64,000 nucleotides of DNA, from positions 2,232,001 to 2,296,000 of the forward strand of contig NZ_CP109031.1 of the NCBI RefSeq assembly GCF_036226925.1, in the 5' to 3' direction. A model generated the notes under the pieces. The model was not told the origin of the DNA and did no database searches. It saw only the letters and a program-made list of their open reading frames with translations. A program made the position numbers and the translations under genes. The stretch is from Streptomyces sp. NBC_00659. GTDB lineage: Bacteria > Actinomycetota > Actinomycetes > Streptomycetales > Streptomycetaceae. Positions within the stretch are counted from its first letter, which is position 1; the number at the start of each line of letters is the position of its first letter. Shown here in pieces: positions 10,127 to 18,703 of this stretch.

Positions 10127-11074
10127 TCAGGTCACGTCGTCATAACCGTTGACCCGGTCCGTGGTGGCCTGCTCCGGAAGAGTCGGTGCGGTCGTCACGC
10201 TCTCGACGCCGCCGATGTCCTCAGGGGTGAGGTCGAGGTCGGACGCCTCGTCGTCGGCGGGACCGGACTCGTCGCGCCGGCGCCTGCGCCGGTCGTTGAG
10301 CAGGGAGAACAGGACCGCGCCGAAGTACAGGATCCAGATCGGCCCGGCGAGCGCGAGCATCGTCAGCGGGTCGGTGCTGGGAGTGGCGACGGCGGCGAAG
10401 ACCGTGATGCCGATGATCATGCCGCGCCACCAGCCGAGCATGCGCTTGCCGGTGATGATGCCCGTGAGGTTGAGCATCACCAGCAGCAGGGGCAGCTCGA
10501 AGGAGAGACCGAAGACCACCACCATGCGCGTGACCAGGTCGAGCAGGTCGTCCAGCGGCAGGAGGTTGTTCACGCCGTCCGGCGTGAACTCCATCAGGAC
10601 CTTCGCCGTGGTGGGAAGCACCTTGTAGGCGAAGAACGCGCCGCCGAAGAACAGCGGGACGCCGGTGCCGACGAACGCGTACGCGTACTTCTTCTCGCTC
10701 CTGTGCAGCCCCGGGGCGACGAACGCCCAGAGCTGGTAGAGCCACACCGGCGAGGCGAGCACGACGCCCGCCATCAGGGAGACCTTCAGCGCCAGGGTGA
10801 ACGGCGCGAGCAGACCGTTGATCGTGATCTGCGCGCACTGGTGGTTCTTGGGCTGCTTCGCCAGTTCGGCGAACGTCTCCGGGCACCCGACGGAGTTCAG
10901 GACCGGCTTGGTGAAGAAGTTGATGATGTCGTTGTAGTAGAAGGCCGCGACGACGGTCACGAGGACGATCGCCAGCACCGCCTTCGCGAGCCGGTTGCGG
11001 AGCTCGCGAAGATGGTCCGCGAGAGGCATACGCCCCTCGGGGTCCTTCTCCGTGTTGCGGGCAGACTTGAGCAA
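10127..11074 (-). CDS. tatC: Twin-arginine translocase subunit TatC
   Basis: A 315-residue polytopic membrane protein that recognises twin-arginine signal peptides and, with TatA, exports folded proteins. The TatC signatures are clear: MPLADHLRELRNRL at the N-terminus, SPVWLYQLWAFVAPGL, FELPLLLVMLNL, and VFAAVATPSTDPLTM near the last helices; six membrane segments are visible. The C-terminal 55 residues form a charged, acidic cytoplasmic tail. The chosen start is TTG 11074 (MLKSARNTEKDPEGR), preceded by GATGAGGA; no better ATG exists. It is 47 bp downstream of tatA, and no tatB lies in the window. Confidence 0.95.
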   Translation of the reverse strand: MLKSARNTEKDPEGRMPLADHLRELRNRLAKAVLAIVLVTVVAAFYYNDIINFFTKPVLNSVGCPETFAELAKQPKNHQCAQITINGLLAPFTLALKVSLMAGVVLASPVWLYQLWAFVAPGLHRSEKKYAYAFVGTGVPLFFGGAFFAYKVLPTTAKVLMEFTPDGVNNLLPLDDLLDLVTRMVVVFGLSFELPLLLVMLNLTGIITGKRMLGWWRGMIIGITVFAAVATPSTDPLTMLALAGPIWILYFGAVLFSLLNDRRRRRRDESGPADDEASDLDLTPEDIGGVESVTTAPTLPEQATTDRVNGYDDVT

Positions 11075-11121
11075 CCCACATCCTCATCTCATGCGGCGGG
11101 CCGGATGTCACCGGCCCTGCG

Positions 11122-11409
11122 TCAGCGCTGGGTCGTGTCCGTCGGCTCGTTGACCGGGCGCGAGCTGGTCACGTCGCCGGGAGCCGCCTGGATGGTGCGC
11201 TGAGCCGGGGTCTGCTCATCGGTGCTCGGCGGACCGGCCGGGGCCGGAGTGGTGCCGCCGTCGTCCTTCATCGCCTTGGCTTCGCTCTTGAGGATCCGGG
11301 CAGACTTGCCGAGGGAGCGCGCCATGTCCGGAAGCTTCTTCGCGCCGAACAGCAGGATGATGACGACGAGGATGAGAATGATCTCGGGAGCTCCGAGCCT
11401 TCCGAACAT
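11122..11409 (-). CDS. tatA: Twin-arginine translocase subunit TatA
   Basis: A 95-residue single-span protein with the usual TatA layout: a short periplasmic start, a hydrophobic helix ([18 protein letters not shown]), the FGAKKLP hinge, an amphipathic helix ([19 protein letters not shown]) and a Pro/Thr/Gln-rich unstructured tail. It oligomerises to form the Tat conduit. The ATG at 11409 has GAAGG about ten bases upstream. It is the first gene of the tatA-tatC pair. Confidence 0.95.
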   Translation of the reverse strand: MFGRLGAPEIILILVVIILLFGAKKLPDMARSLGKSARILKSEAKAMKDDGGTTPAPAGPPSTDEQTPAQRTIQAAPGDVTSSRPVNEPTDTTQR

Positions 11410-11646
11410 AAGTCTTTACCTTCTCACCGAGGCTGCATGGTCGGGGTGCCGTCCGATCGATCGGACATGTGTCCGGTCATCGTGATGTCAGCGATCGTAA
11501 CGCTCAGGGGTAAACGCGGGGCAATCCCTGTGCGTACTCCCAGTTCGCGGCCCGCGCCTCGTTCTCCGGGCTGCGCCCCTGAGGGTACCTGGCCGCCGTA
11601 ACAAGTCGACAGGCTGGCGTGACGCATTGCGTATCCATGGAACGAC

Positions 11647-11841
11647 TCATACCGCGTCCATGGAGCGTGCCGCCCCGACCGCGGCTCTTTCCAGGTCGTC
11701 GGAGGCTGAGCCGATACGGCGGGCGGAATCGGCGACCTGGCGGCCCAGACGCTCCGCTTCCAGGAAGACACGGACGGCGAGAACCCCGAGAACCGTGATT
11801 CCCAGGAAACCCGCGGCGATCGCAAACATCGGCCAGAACAT
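11647..11841 (-). CDS. Small single-span membrane protein, unknown function
   Basis: A 64-residue protein beginning MFWPMFAIAAGFLGIT. An N-terminal hydrophobic helix (about residues 4-27) is followed by a charged amphipathic helix (VFLEAERLGRQVADSARRIG) that could form a coiled coil, much like a miniature DUF948-type protein. It sits between tatA and the zinc-ribbon/pafC genes on the same strand. I start it at ATG 11841, because the open frame further upstream is Pro/Ala/Ser-rich and overlaps the neighbouring gene out of frame. The function is unknown. Confidence 0.65.
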   Translation of the reverse strand: MFWPMFAIAAGFLGITVLGVLAVRVFLEAERLGRQVADSARRIGSASDDLERAAVGAARSMDAV

Positions 11842-11866
11842 GACGACGACCCTAGTACCCCCGGCG

Positions 11867-12271
11867 CTAGAGAGTGGAGTGCAGCCGCAGCGTGCGGACC
11901 CCGCCCCCGGTGAGGAGTTCGACGATGCGTTCTCCGGCGGGCTTGCGGACGGCGGATCCGCAGGCGGGGCAGGTGAACGAGTAGAACGTCGTGCGGCTGC
12001 TGGCGCCGATGGCCAGGCGCAGGGCACCGGGCGTGAGCTCGAAGCCGGCCCGGCAGTCGGGGCAGGCGGCCTTGAACATCACCTCGACCACCCGGCGCAT
12101 CCCGGCGAAGGCCGTCCCCACCGACATCTCCGGCGCGCCCGGGGCCGACCCGGCCCGTCCCGCCGTCCCCGTGGCCGACCCGGCGCGCCCCGGCGCCCCC
12201 GCCCGCCGCGCGGAACCCGGCTTCTCCGGGCTCCCCGGCCTTCCCTGCGCACCAGACGACGACGTCCTCAA
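11867..12271 (-). CDS. Zinc-ribbon-like protein, unknown function
   Basis: The conserved part is the last 70 residues: AACPDCRAGFELTPGALRLA then TCPACGSAVRKPAGERIVELL, i.e. two CPxC knuckles separated by about 35 residues, a plausible zinc ribbon. The first 50 residues are a Gly/Ala/Arg/Pro-rich stretch (PGRAGSATGTAGRAG) that may not be translated. A TTG at 12271 overlaps the pafC stop (TTGA) and would be coupled to it. ATG codons at 12127, 12100 or 12079 (MFKAACPDC) are alternatives without clearly better ribosome sites. The function is unknown; a role beside pafBC is only positional. Confidence 0.6.
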   Translation of the reverse strand: MRTSSSGAQGRPGSPEKPGSARRAGAPGRAGSATGTAGRAGSAPGAPEMSVGTAFAGMRRVVEVMFKAACPDCRAGFELTPGALRLAIGASSRTTFYSFTCPACGSAVRKPAGERIVELLTGGGVRTLRLHSTL

Positions 12272-13293
12272 AGCCCCTGCTCCCGCCCCTCGTACGGCCT
12301 GTCCGGGACCGCCCCGAGCCCGTCCGGCCCGTCGTAGGCGGCGAGCGCCTCGCGGGCCGCGCTGCGGGCGCTGTCCGCGAGAGCCTGCGGCGAGACGATC
12401 CGGCCGTCACCGCCGAGACGCAGGGCCAGCCGCCGCAGCGACGTGGGATCGGGGGTCCGCAAGGTGATACGCAGCCCGCCGTCCGGCAGCTCATCCGCGC
12501 TGTCGTGCGGGTAGTACTCGGCGACCCAGCGCCCGCCGGGACCCACCTCGACGACCACCTCCGGATCCTCGGCCGCGGGCTGGACCAGCCCCTCGGACAG
12601 GTCCCGCAGCTCGATCTCCGGCGGCGCGGACGGCTCGTCCAGGATGCGGATCTCGGCGACCCGGTCGAGCCGGAAGGTCCGGCGCGCCTCGGAGCGGCGA
12701 CACCAGGCCTCCACATAGGTGTGCCCGACGCTGACCAGGCGGATCGGGTCGATCTCGCGTTCGCTCAGCTCGTCCCGCGAGGGCGAGTAGTAGCGGATCC
12801 ACAGTCGGCGCCGCTCGGAGATCGCCCGGTCCACGTCGGCGAAGACGCCGCCCTCGGACTCGAAGGTCACCGACAGCCGGGAACTGGCACCCGCCGCCTC
12901 GCCCGAGGCGGCCTCCACCTTGGCGGTGGCCCGCAGCAGCGCCTGCCGGTCGCCCTCGCGCAGGCCGGGCAGGGTGGACACCGCGCGGGCGGCCACCAGC
13001 AGCGCGGTCGCCTCGTCGGCGGCGATCCGCAGCGGCTCGGCGACGTCGTCCGGGTTGTGCCACCAGATCCGGTCGCCGTCGGTGTCGATGTCGAGCAGAT
13101 CCCCGCCGCGGAAACTCGTCCCGCACAGCGGCAGCACGTCGAGGTCGGAGATCAGCTCGTCCTCGGTGATCCCGAAGGCGCGAGCGACATCACCGACCCG
13201 GGCGCCGGGGCGCTCGCGCAGATACGTCACCAGCGAGAGCATCCGCCGGGTCTGGTCGATCGCGTTCGTGGGCCTGGCCGGTTTTCCTGCCAC
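12268..13293 (-). CDS. pafC: WYL-domain transcriptional regulator PafC
   Basis: A 341-residue regulator with an N-terminal helix-turn-helix (RMLSLVTYLRERPGARVGDV, AFGITEDELISDLDVL), a central WYL domain (LWIRYYSPSRDELSEREIDP, GHTYVEAWCRRSEARRTFRL) and a WCX C-terminal extension. PafB and PafC act as a heterodimer that activates LexA/RecA-independent DNA-damage genes in mycobacteria; the genes are named for their link to pafA. The GTG at 13293 was chosen. It lies 17 bp past the pafB stop with AGGGGA just after that stop; the longer upstream frame runs inside pafB. Confidence 0.9.
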   Translation of the reverse strand: MAGKPARPTNAIDQTRRMLSLVTYLRERPGARVGDVARAFGITEDELISDLDVLPLCGTSFRGGDLLDIDTDGDRIWWHNPDDVAEPLRIAADEATALLVAARAVSTLPGLREGDRQALLRATAKVEAASGEAAGASSRLSVTFESEGGVFADVDRAISERRRLWIRYYSPSRDELSEREIDPIRLVSVGHTYVEAWCRRSEARRTFRLDRVAEIRILDEPSAPPEIELRDLSEGLVQPAAEDPEVVVEVGPGGRWVAEYYPHDSADELPDGGLRITLRTPDPTSLRRLALRLGGDGRIVSPQALADSARSAAREALAAYDGPDGLGAVPDRPYEGREQGL

Positions 13294-13309
13294 TTTCTTA
13301 CTTTTCCCC

Positions 13310-14263
13310 TCAGCCCTTGGCCACGGCACGCAGCCGGTCGACCACATCGGCCCGCAGTTCGGCGGGCTCCACGACCACCACGTCCGGCCCGAACTCGACG
13401 AGCCAGGCGTCCAGACCGTGCCCGTACGGAATCTCCAACTCGTCCCAGCCGTCGCCCAGTTCCCGCACGGAGACGGCCTTGGAGCGCAGCGGGTAGCCGG
13501 CGCCGGAACGCAGCCGGATCAGCGCCGAACGGTCGGTGATCTCCCCCGCCCAGCCGGCCACCGTCTCGCGCACGGTCACGACGTCGGGGACCTCGGCCGT
13601 GTAGCGGCCCGCACGCGCGCGGACCTTGCCGGTGATCCGGGAGAGCCTGAAGACGCGCTCGGCGCCGCGGTCACGGTCCCAGCCCGCGAGATACCAGTGG
13701 CCGCGCCAGCACTCCAGGGCCCAGGGCTCGACATGCCGGGTCCCGGGCTGCGCCGCGTTGCCCTTGCGGTAGTCGAAGACGACCGGGCGACGGTCGCGGC
13801 AGGCGAGCATCAGGGGCTCGAAGGCCGCCTCGTGGACGGGGATGTGCGGTTCGAGGGCGCCGTGGGATCCGTACGGGTCCACGTCCTCGGGCAGACCCGC
13901 GGCGCGCAGCTTCTGGAGCGCGCCGCTCGCGGCCCCGGCCAGCCGTGCCTGCTGCCAGACCTTGGCGGCCAGACCGAGGGCGGCGGCCTCCTCGGCGTCG
14001 AGGGTGATCGGCGGCAGGCGGTTGCTGTCGCGGCGGGCGAGGTAGCCGACGTCGCCGTCGAGGTTCTCCACCGTCTCGATGACCAGGCCGAGTTCGCGCA
14101 GATCGTCCTTGTCCCGCTCGAACATCCGGTTGAAGGCGTCATCCGAGCCGGCTTCGAGGTAGGCCTCGATGGACCCGCGGAGTTCCCGCTTGCTGAGCGG
14201 CCGCCGCGTCCCGAGCAGACACAGTGCGAGGTTCATCAGCCGCTCGGCCTTGGCAATGGCCAT
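13310..14263 (-). CDS. pafB: WYL-domain transcriptional regulator PafB
   Basis: A 317-residue partner of PafC. The N-terminal winged helix (AKAERLMNLALCLLGTRRPL, KRELRGSIEAY, FERDKDDLRELG) is followed by a WYL domain (RPVVFDYRKGNAAQPGTRHV, GHWYLAGWDRDRGAERVFRL) and a C-terminal WCX region. The ATG at 14263 is set by GGAAGGG six bases upstream. It opens the short pafB-pafC unit; the FKBP gene upstream on the same strand ends in its own terminator (14331-14358), so pafBC probably has a promoter in 14264-14330. Confidence 0.9.
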   Translation of the reverse strand: MAIAKAERLMNLALCLLGTRRPLSKRELRGSIEAYLEAGSDDAFNRMFERDKDDLRELGLVIETVENLDGDVGYLARRDSNRLPPITLDAEEAAALGLAAKVWQQARLAGAASGALQKLRAAGLPEDVDPYGSHGALEPHIPVHEAAFEPLMLACRDRRPVVFDYRKGNAAQPGTRHVEPWALECWRGHWYLAGWDRDRGAERVFRLSRITGKVRARAGRYTAEVPDVVTVRETVAGWAGEITDRSALIRLRSGAGYPLRSKAVSVRELGDGWDELEIPYGHGLDAWLVEFGPDVVVVEPAELRADVVDRLRAVAKG

Positions 14264-14330
14264 CGACGCCCTTCCTATGGTGCTTCCGACCGATGACCGT
14301 ACCGCCCCGGAGTGTCGCGGCAAAAGCCGA

Positions 14331-14358
14331 GGGCCCATGCCCGGACGGACATGGGCCC
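14331..14358 (-). terminator. Intrinsic terminator after the FKBP gene
   Basis: A perfect 9-bp stem (GGGCCCATG / CATGGGCCC) with a 10-nt loop lies 39 bases after the FKBP stop. On the minus strand the stem is followed by CTCGGCTTTTG, a short T run. It separates the FKBP gene from pafB. Confidence 0.7.
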
Positions 14359-14396
14359 CAGATGATCGGATCCAGGTCGGATCCGGTCTGCCGTGA

Positions 14397-14768
14397 TCAG
14401 ACCGCGATCAGGTCGACCACGAAGATCAGCGTCTCACCGGGCTTGATCGCCGGAGTCGGGCTCTGGTCGCCGTAGGCGAGGTGGGCGGGGATGGTCAGCC
14501 GGCGACGACCGCCGACCTTCATGCCCTGCACACCCTTGTCCCAGCCCTTGATGACACGGCCACCACCGAGCGGGAAACGGAACGGCTCGCCCCGGTTCCA
14601 GCTCGCGTCGAACTCCTCACCCGTGCTGAACGACACACCCACGTAGTGCACCGTGACGTTCTGACCCGACTTGGCCTCGGGGCCGTCGCCCTCCCAGATG
14701 TCCTTGATCTCAAGGTCCGCCGGCGGCTGGCCCTCGGGGAAATCGATCTCGGGCTTCTCGATGCTCAC
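14397..14768 (-). CDS. FKBP-type peptidyl-prolyl cis-trans isomerase
   Basis: A 123-residue cytoplasmic single-domain FKBP that speeds prolyl bond isomerisation during folding. Active-site features of the fold are present: VTVHYVGVSFSTGEEFDASW, the FPLGGGRVIKGWDKGVQGMK hairpin, RRRLTIPAHLAYGDQ and LIFVVDLIAV. The GTG at 14768 (MSIEKPEIDFPEG) has AGGAG seven bases upstream. No signal peptide is seen, in contrast to the double-domain FKBP lipoprotein 61 bp upstream on the same strand. Confidence 0.92.
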   Translation of the reverse strand: MSIEKPEIDFPEGQPPADLEIKDIWEGDGPEAKSGQNVTVHYVGVSFSTGEEFDASWNRGEPFRFPLGGGRVIKGWDKGVQGMKVGGRRRLTIPAHLAYGDQSPTPAIKPGETLIFVVDLIAV

Positions 14769-14829
14769 GTCTTTGCTCCTGCTTTGTGTACGTAAGGACA
14801 ACATGGACAGTCTTACATCCCCGGAGGGG

Positions 14830-15837
14830 TCAGAACGTCGCCAGGATGTCGACCGAGAAGACGAGAGTGGAGTCCTTCTCGATACCGCTGCCCGCCGGCG
14901 GGTTGTCGCCGTAGCCCAGAGCCGGCGGAATCACGATCAGGACGCGGCTGCCCACCTTCTTGCCCGTCAGCCCCTGCGCCCAGCCCTTGACGACCTGCTG
15001 CAGCGAGAACTGCGTCAGCTGGCCCCGCTTGTACGTCGAGTCGAACTCCTTGCCGCTGTCCCACAGCACACCCTCGTACTGCACCAGGACGCTGCTGTCG
15101 GCCTTGAGCTCGTCGCCGTCGCCCTCGATCACGTAGTTCGCCACGAGCTTCGTGGGAGCGGCCTTCTTCGGCACCGTGATCTTGGGAGCGGCGCCGTCCG
15201 TGTTCGTGCCGACCGTCGGCAGCGAGGCGTCGTTCTGCGGCACGTTCTTGCCCTTGGCGGAACTCTTGGAGTTGAACGTGCCCTCGATGTCCACCACGAA
15301 CACCAGCGTGTCCGTGCCCTTGATACCCGCCTGCGCGTTGCCCTCCGAGCCATAACCCCAGGTCGGCGGCACCGCCATCTCGACGCGGCTGCCGGTCTTC
15401 TTGCCGACCAGACCATAGCGCCAGCCGTCGATGATGCTGCCCTGCGCCAGCTGGATGAGCAGCGGCGCCCCCCGGTCGTAGGAGTTGTCGAAAACCTTCG
15501 CCGTGGCCCAGATCTGACCCAGGTAGTTGGCCTGGACGTAGTCGTTCTCCGCGACCGTCTTGCCGTTGCCCGCGATCACCGTCCTGACCGCGAGATCCTT
15601 CGACGGCTCCCCGGTGCCCTTGGCCACGGTCGGCTTCTCACCGAACTTCGTACCGGCCGTGATCGCCGGCAGCGGCCCGTCGACGATCTTCGGCGGGGGC
15701 GGCGCGGACGCCGCCGCGGACGCCGAAGGCGACGGGCTGTTGCTGGACTTCGCCGTGTCTGACTTGCCGTCGTCACCGCATCCGGCGAGCGTGACCAGTC
15801 CAGCGGGTACGGAGAGAAGGAGTGAGCGTCGGCGCAC
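14830..15837 (-). CDS. FKBP-type prolyl isomerase lipoprotein with two FKBP domains
   Basis: A 335-residue exported protein. It starts with a lipoprotein signal (LVTLAGCGDDG, lipobox cysteine at about residue 20), then a Ser/Pro/Ala linker. Two FKBP domains follow: one around residues 85-190 (VQANYLGQIWATAKVFDNSY, VEMAVPPTWGYG) and a second at about 225-335 (VLVQYEGVLWDSGKEFDSTY, VLIVIPPALGYGDNPPAGSG). It probably assists folding of exported proteins at the outer membrane face. The GTG at 15837 has GAGG eight bases before it. The second domain looks more canonical than the first, which has lost part of the active-site loop. Confidence 0.9.
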   Translation of the reverse strand: MRRRSLLLSVPAGLVTLAGCGDDGKSDTAKSSNSPSPSASAAASAPPPPKIVDGPLPAITAGTKFGEKPTVAKGTGEPSKDLAVRTVIAGNGKTVAENDYVQANYLGQIWATAKVFDNSYDRGAPLLIQLAQGSIIDGWRYGLVGKKTGSRVEMAVPPTWGYGSEGNAQAGIKGTDTLVFVVDIEGTFNSKSSAKGKNVPQNDASLPTVGTNTDGAAPKITVPKKAAPTKLVANYVIEGDGDELKADSSVLVQYEGVLWDSGKEFDSTYKRGQLTQFSLQQVVKGWAQGLTGKKVGSRVLIVIPPALGYGDNPPAGSGIEKDSTLVFSVDILATF

Positions 15838-15900
15838 GGTGGGGGCCTCGTATCGGTCGATCTTGGTGGATGGCGTGCGCGCAACTCTACGACGTGAGCA

Positions 15901-15929
15901 GGGCGCCGTACGGAAAACGTACGGCGCCC
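15901..15929 (-). terminator. Intrinsic terminator after pafA
   Basis: A perfect 12-bp stem (GGGCGCCGTACG / CGTACGGCGCCC) closes a GAAAA loop 37 bases past the pafA stop. On the minus strand the T-rich part is the loop itself rather than a tail. It separates pafA from the FKBP lipoprotein gene. Confidence 0.7.
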
Positions 15930-15965
15930 CGCGTTGCGTTCCGCGTCACCCACGGAACCCCCGGC

Positions 15966-17327
15966 TCACATTCCGGCGATCAGCTTCTCCACCCGATCGT
16001 CCACCGAACGGAACGGGTCCTTGCACAACACCGTGCGCTGCGCCTGATCGTTGAGCTTCAGGTGCACCCAGTCGACGGTGAAGTCCCGCCGCTGCTCCTG
16101 GGCCCGCCGGATGAAGTCACCGCGCAGACGCGCCCGAGTGGTCTGCGGCGGCACCGACTTGCCCTCGAAGATCTTCAAGTCGTTGCAGATCCGCGCGGCT
16201 TGCCCCTTCCTCTCCAGCAGGTAGTACAGGCCACGACGGCGGTGGATGTCGTGGTAGGCGAGGTCTATCTGCGCGACCCGGGGGTGCGACATGGTCATGT
16301 TGTGCTTCGCCCGGTACCGCTCGATGAGCTGGTACTTCATCACCCAGTCGATCTCGGTACCGATCCGGTCGAGGTCCTCGGCCTCGATCGAGTCGAGCAC
16401 ACGGCCCCACAGTTCGAGGACCTGTTCGACGGTCCCGGTGCGGATACCGCGGCGCTCACAGAAGTCCACGGCCTTCTCGTAGTACTCGCGCTGCACCTCC
16501 AGCGCGGAGGCCTCACGGCCACTGGCCAGGCGCACCTTCCGACGGCCCGTGATGTCATGACTGACCTCGCGGATCGCCCGAATGGGGTTCTCCAGAGTCA
16601 GGTCGCGCATCACGGTGCCCGCCTCGATCATGCGCAGCACGAGGTCCGTGGCACCGACCTTGAGAAGCATCGTCGTCTCGGACATGTTCGAGTCGCCGAC
16701 GATCACATGCAGACGGCGATAGCGCTCGGCGTCCGCGTGCGGCTCGTCACGCGTGTTGATGATGGGCCGGGACCGGGTCGTCGCCGAGCTGACGCCCTCC
16801 CAGATGTGCTCCGCCCGCTGGCTGACGCAGTACACGGCACCGCGCGGAGTCTGCAGCACCTTGCCCGCACCACACAGCAACTGCCTCGTGACCAGGAACG
16901 GAATGAGAATGTCCGCGAGCCGGGAGAACTCCCCGTGCCGGGCCACCAGATAGTTCTCGTGGCACCCGTAGGAGTTTCCTGCCGAGTCGGTGTTGTTCTT
17001 GAACAGATAGACGTCGCCCGCGATCCCTTCCTCGTGCAGGCGTCGTTCGGCGTCCACCAGAAGACCTTCGAGAATGCGCTCGCCGGCCTTGTCGTGGGTG
17101 ACGAGCTCCGTCACGTTGTCACATTCGGGTGTCGCGTATTCCGGATGTGATCCCACGTCGAGATAAAGGCGGGCACCGTTCCGCAGAAAGACATTGCTGC
17201 TGCGGCCCCATGACACGACACGGCGGAAGAGGTACCGCGCCACCTCGTCGGGAGACAGCCGACGCTGTCCCCTGAACGTACACGTGACGCCGTACTCGTT
17301 CTCCAGCCCGAAAATGCGGCGGTCCAT
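15966..17327 (-). CDS. pafA: Pup-protein ligase PafA
   Basis: A 453-residue glutamine-synthetase-like ligase. It phosphorylates the C-terminal glutamate of Pup with ATP and joins it to lysines of target proteins, marking them for the proteasome. Visible features are FGLENEYG (metal-binding Glu9 and Glu11), [15 protein letters not shown] with the catalytic Asp57, [19 protein letters not shown], and [13 protein letters not shown]. The family is paralogous to Dop, encoded at 22422-23933, but lacks the Dop loop. The ATG lies 9 bp after the MFS stop with no clear Shine-Dalgarno sequence, which suggests translational coupling to that gene or a leaderless transcript. Confidence 0.95.
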   Translation of the reverse strand: MDRRIFGLENEYGVTCTFRGQRRLSPDEVARYLFRRVVSWGRSSNVFLRNGARLYLDVGSHPEYATPECDNVTELVTHDKAGERILEGLLVDAERRLHEEGIAGDVYLFKNNTDSAGNSYGCHENYLVARHGEFSRLADILIPFLVTRQLLCGAGKVLQTPRGAVYCVSQRAEHIWEGVSSATTRSRPIINTRDEPHADAERYRRLHVIVGDSNMSETTMLLKVGATDLVLRMIEAGTVMRDLTLENPIRAIREVSHDITGRRKVRLASGREASALEVQREYYEKAVDFCERRGIRTGTVEQVLELWGRVLDSIEAEDLDRIGTEIDWVMKYQLIERYRAKHNMTMSHPRVAQIDLAYHDIHRRRGLYYLLERKGQAARICNDLKIFEGKSVPPQTTRARLRGDFIRRAQEQRRDFTVDWVHLKLNDQAQRTVLCKDPFRSVDDRVEKLIAGM

Positions 17328-17336
17328 GACTGAACA

Positions 17337-18596
17337 TTACGCCCGATCCCCCGAGCTGAAACGGGGTTCGACGGCTCGGTTTGGATCATTTTCCGATGAG
17401 ACCGCAACAACCTCGCCCCTCCCGGTAGCTGCGAGGACCCTGCCCGTGGCCAGCAGAACCACCAGCGCGGCAGCTCCCGCGACCCCCGCAACGGCGAAGC
17501 CCCGCCCCGCCCCGCCCCACTCCACGACCGGCCCCGCGACACCCGTTCCCACCGAAGCACCCACGGTGAACGTCGTCACAAGCCAGGAAAAAGCCTCGGT
17601 GACCGTACCGGTGGGCGCGTGCCGGTCCACCAGCACGAAGGCACACGCGATGCTCGGCGCGAGGAACACCCCGGCAAGCGTCGCAAGCCCCGTCATGGCC
17701 ACCGGACCCGGCACCAGCACCAGCGGGACGTAACACACCGCCAGAAGGGCCACCAGCACCCGCAGTCGCCGCTCCGGCGCCCCGCCCCAGCGACGCGCGC
17801 CGTAGACCACACCGCCCAGCAGCGCCCCGAGCCCGATGCCCGCCATCAGCCAGCCGTACACCACGTCCCCGCCGTGCGCGTCGGCGTACGACACCGCCGC
17901 CACCGTGATCGAGCCGAGCGCCATCCCGACGAACAGGAACGCCCCGAGCAGGGCCAGCAGCCCCGGCGAACGCAGAGCACCCAGCCAGTGCGCCTCGCGC
18001 GGAGCCGAACGCCACGCGCGCGAGGGCTCCGAGACGACCACGGAGAGGGCACCGAGGACACCGATGACGGCCAGGATCAGCAGGGCGGCCTGCGCGGACC
18101 AGAGCGACACGCACAGCGTCACCAGCAAGGGCCCGACGGTGAACATGACTTCCTGCGCCACCGCGTCCATCGCGTACGCGGTGTGCACCTGCTCCTCCTT
18201 GCCCAGCACGGAGGGCCACAGCGCCCGCAGGCCGCCCTCCAGAGGAGGCGTGAAGAGCCCGGCCACGGCCATCGCGGCGCAGGCGAGCGCCACCGGCTCC
18301 GTTCCGGCCAGGGCGAAGGCGCCCATGCCGAGCGCCGAGACGACCGCGGCGGGCAGTTGCACCCGGGGCTGGCCGTACAGGTCCACCAGCCGGCCGAGCA
18401 GTGGCTGCCCGACCGCGTTGGCCACCCCGTACACCGCCGCGAGCGCGCCCGCCAGGCTGTACGTGCCTCCCCCGGCCCGCACGAACAGCACCACGGCGAT
18501 GGCCGCCGTGGCGTTCGGCAGCCGCCCCACCAGCGTCCCCGCGAGCAGCCTGGCGGCATGCCTCGCCCTGAGGATCTCCAGGTATCCCGCGGCCAT
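17337..18596 (-). CDS. Major facilitator superfamily transporter
   Basis: A 419-residue membrane protein with about twelve hydrophobic segments, typical of MFS efflux-type carriers. The N-terminal part reads LLAGTLVGRLPNATAAIAVV and GVANAVGQPLLGRLVDLYGQ, the latter resembling the loop 2-3 signature; a central hydrophilic loop (SEPSRAWRSAPREAHW) divides the halves. The substrate is unknown. The start is ATG 18596 with GGAAGGG six bases before it. It is divergent from the LacI-type gene across a 107-bp gap with paired TACGTA motifs, and pafA follows nine bases downstream, so it may be controlled by the regulator and influence pafA expression. Confidence 0.85.
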   Translation of the reverse strand: MAAGYLEILRARHAARLLAGTLVGRLPNATAAIAVVLFVRAGGGTYSLAGALAAVYGVANAVGQPLLGRLVDLYGQPRVQLPAAVVSALGMGAFALAGTEPVALACAAMAVAGLFTPPLEGGLRALWPSVLGKEEQVHTAYAMDAVAQEVMFTVGPLLVTLCVSLWSAQAALLILAVIGVLGALSVVVSEPSRAWRSAPREAHWLGALRSPGLLALLGAFLFVGMALGSITVAAVSYADAHGGDVVYGWLMAGIGLGALLGGVVYGARRWGGAPERRLRVLVALLAVCYVPLVLVPGPVAMTGLATLAGVFLAPSIACAFVLVDRHAPTGTVTEAFSWLVTTFTVGASVGTGVAGPVVEWGGAGRGFAVAGVAGAAALVVLLATGRVLAATGRGEVVAVSSENDPNRAVEPRFSSGDRA

Positions 18597-18632
18597 GGCA
18601 TGCCCTTCCGGTAGCGCGTGACGTCCAAGTGT

Positions 18633-18659
18633 TACGTATAACGTCTCCCTCCATACGTA
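18633..18659. promoter_or_regulatory. Paired TACGTA boxes between divergent MFS and LacI genes
   Basis: Two palindromic TACGTA hexamers sit at 18633-18638 and 18654-18659, 21 bp apart, i.e. two helical turns, in the short divergent intergenic region. The first is embedded in GTTACGTATAAC. Such spacing suits a dimeric regulator, and the adjacent LacI-type protein is the natural candidate (inference). Confidence 0.45.
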
Positions 18660-18703
18660 CCATGTGCGCTGACCGGGAGTCCAGACGAAGGAGCAGGCCC
18701 ACG

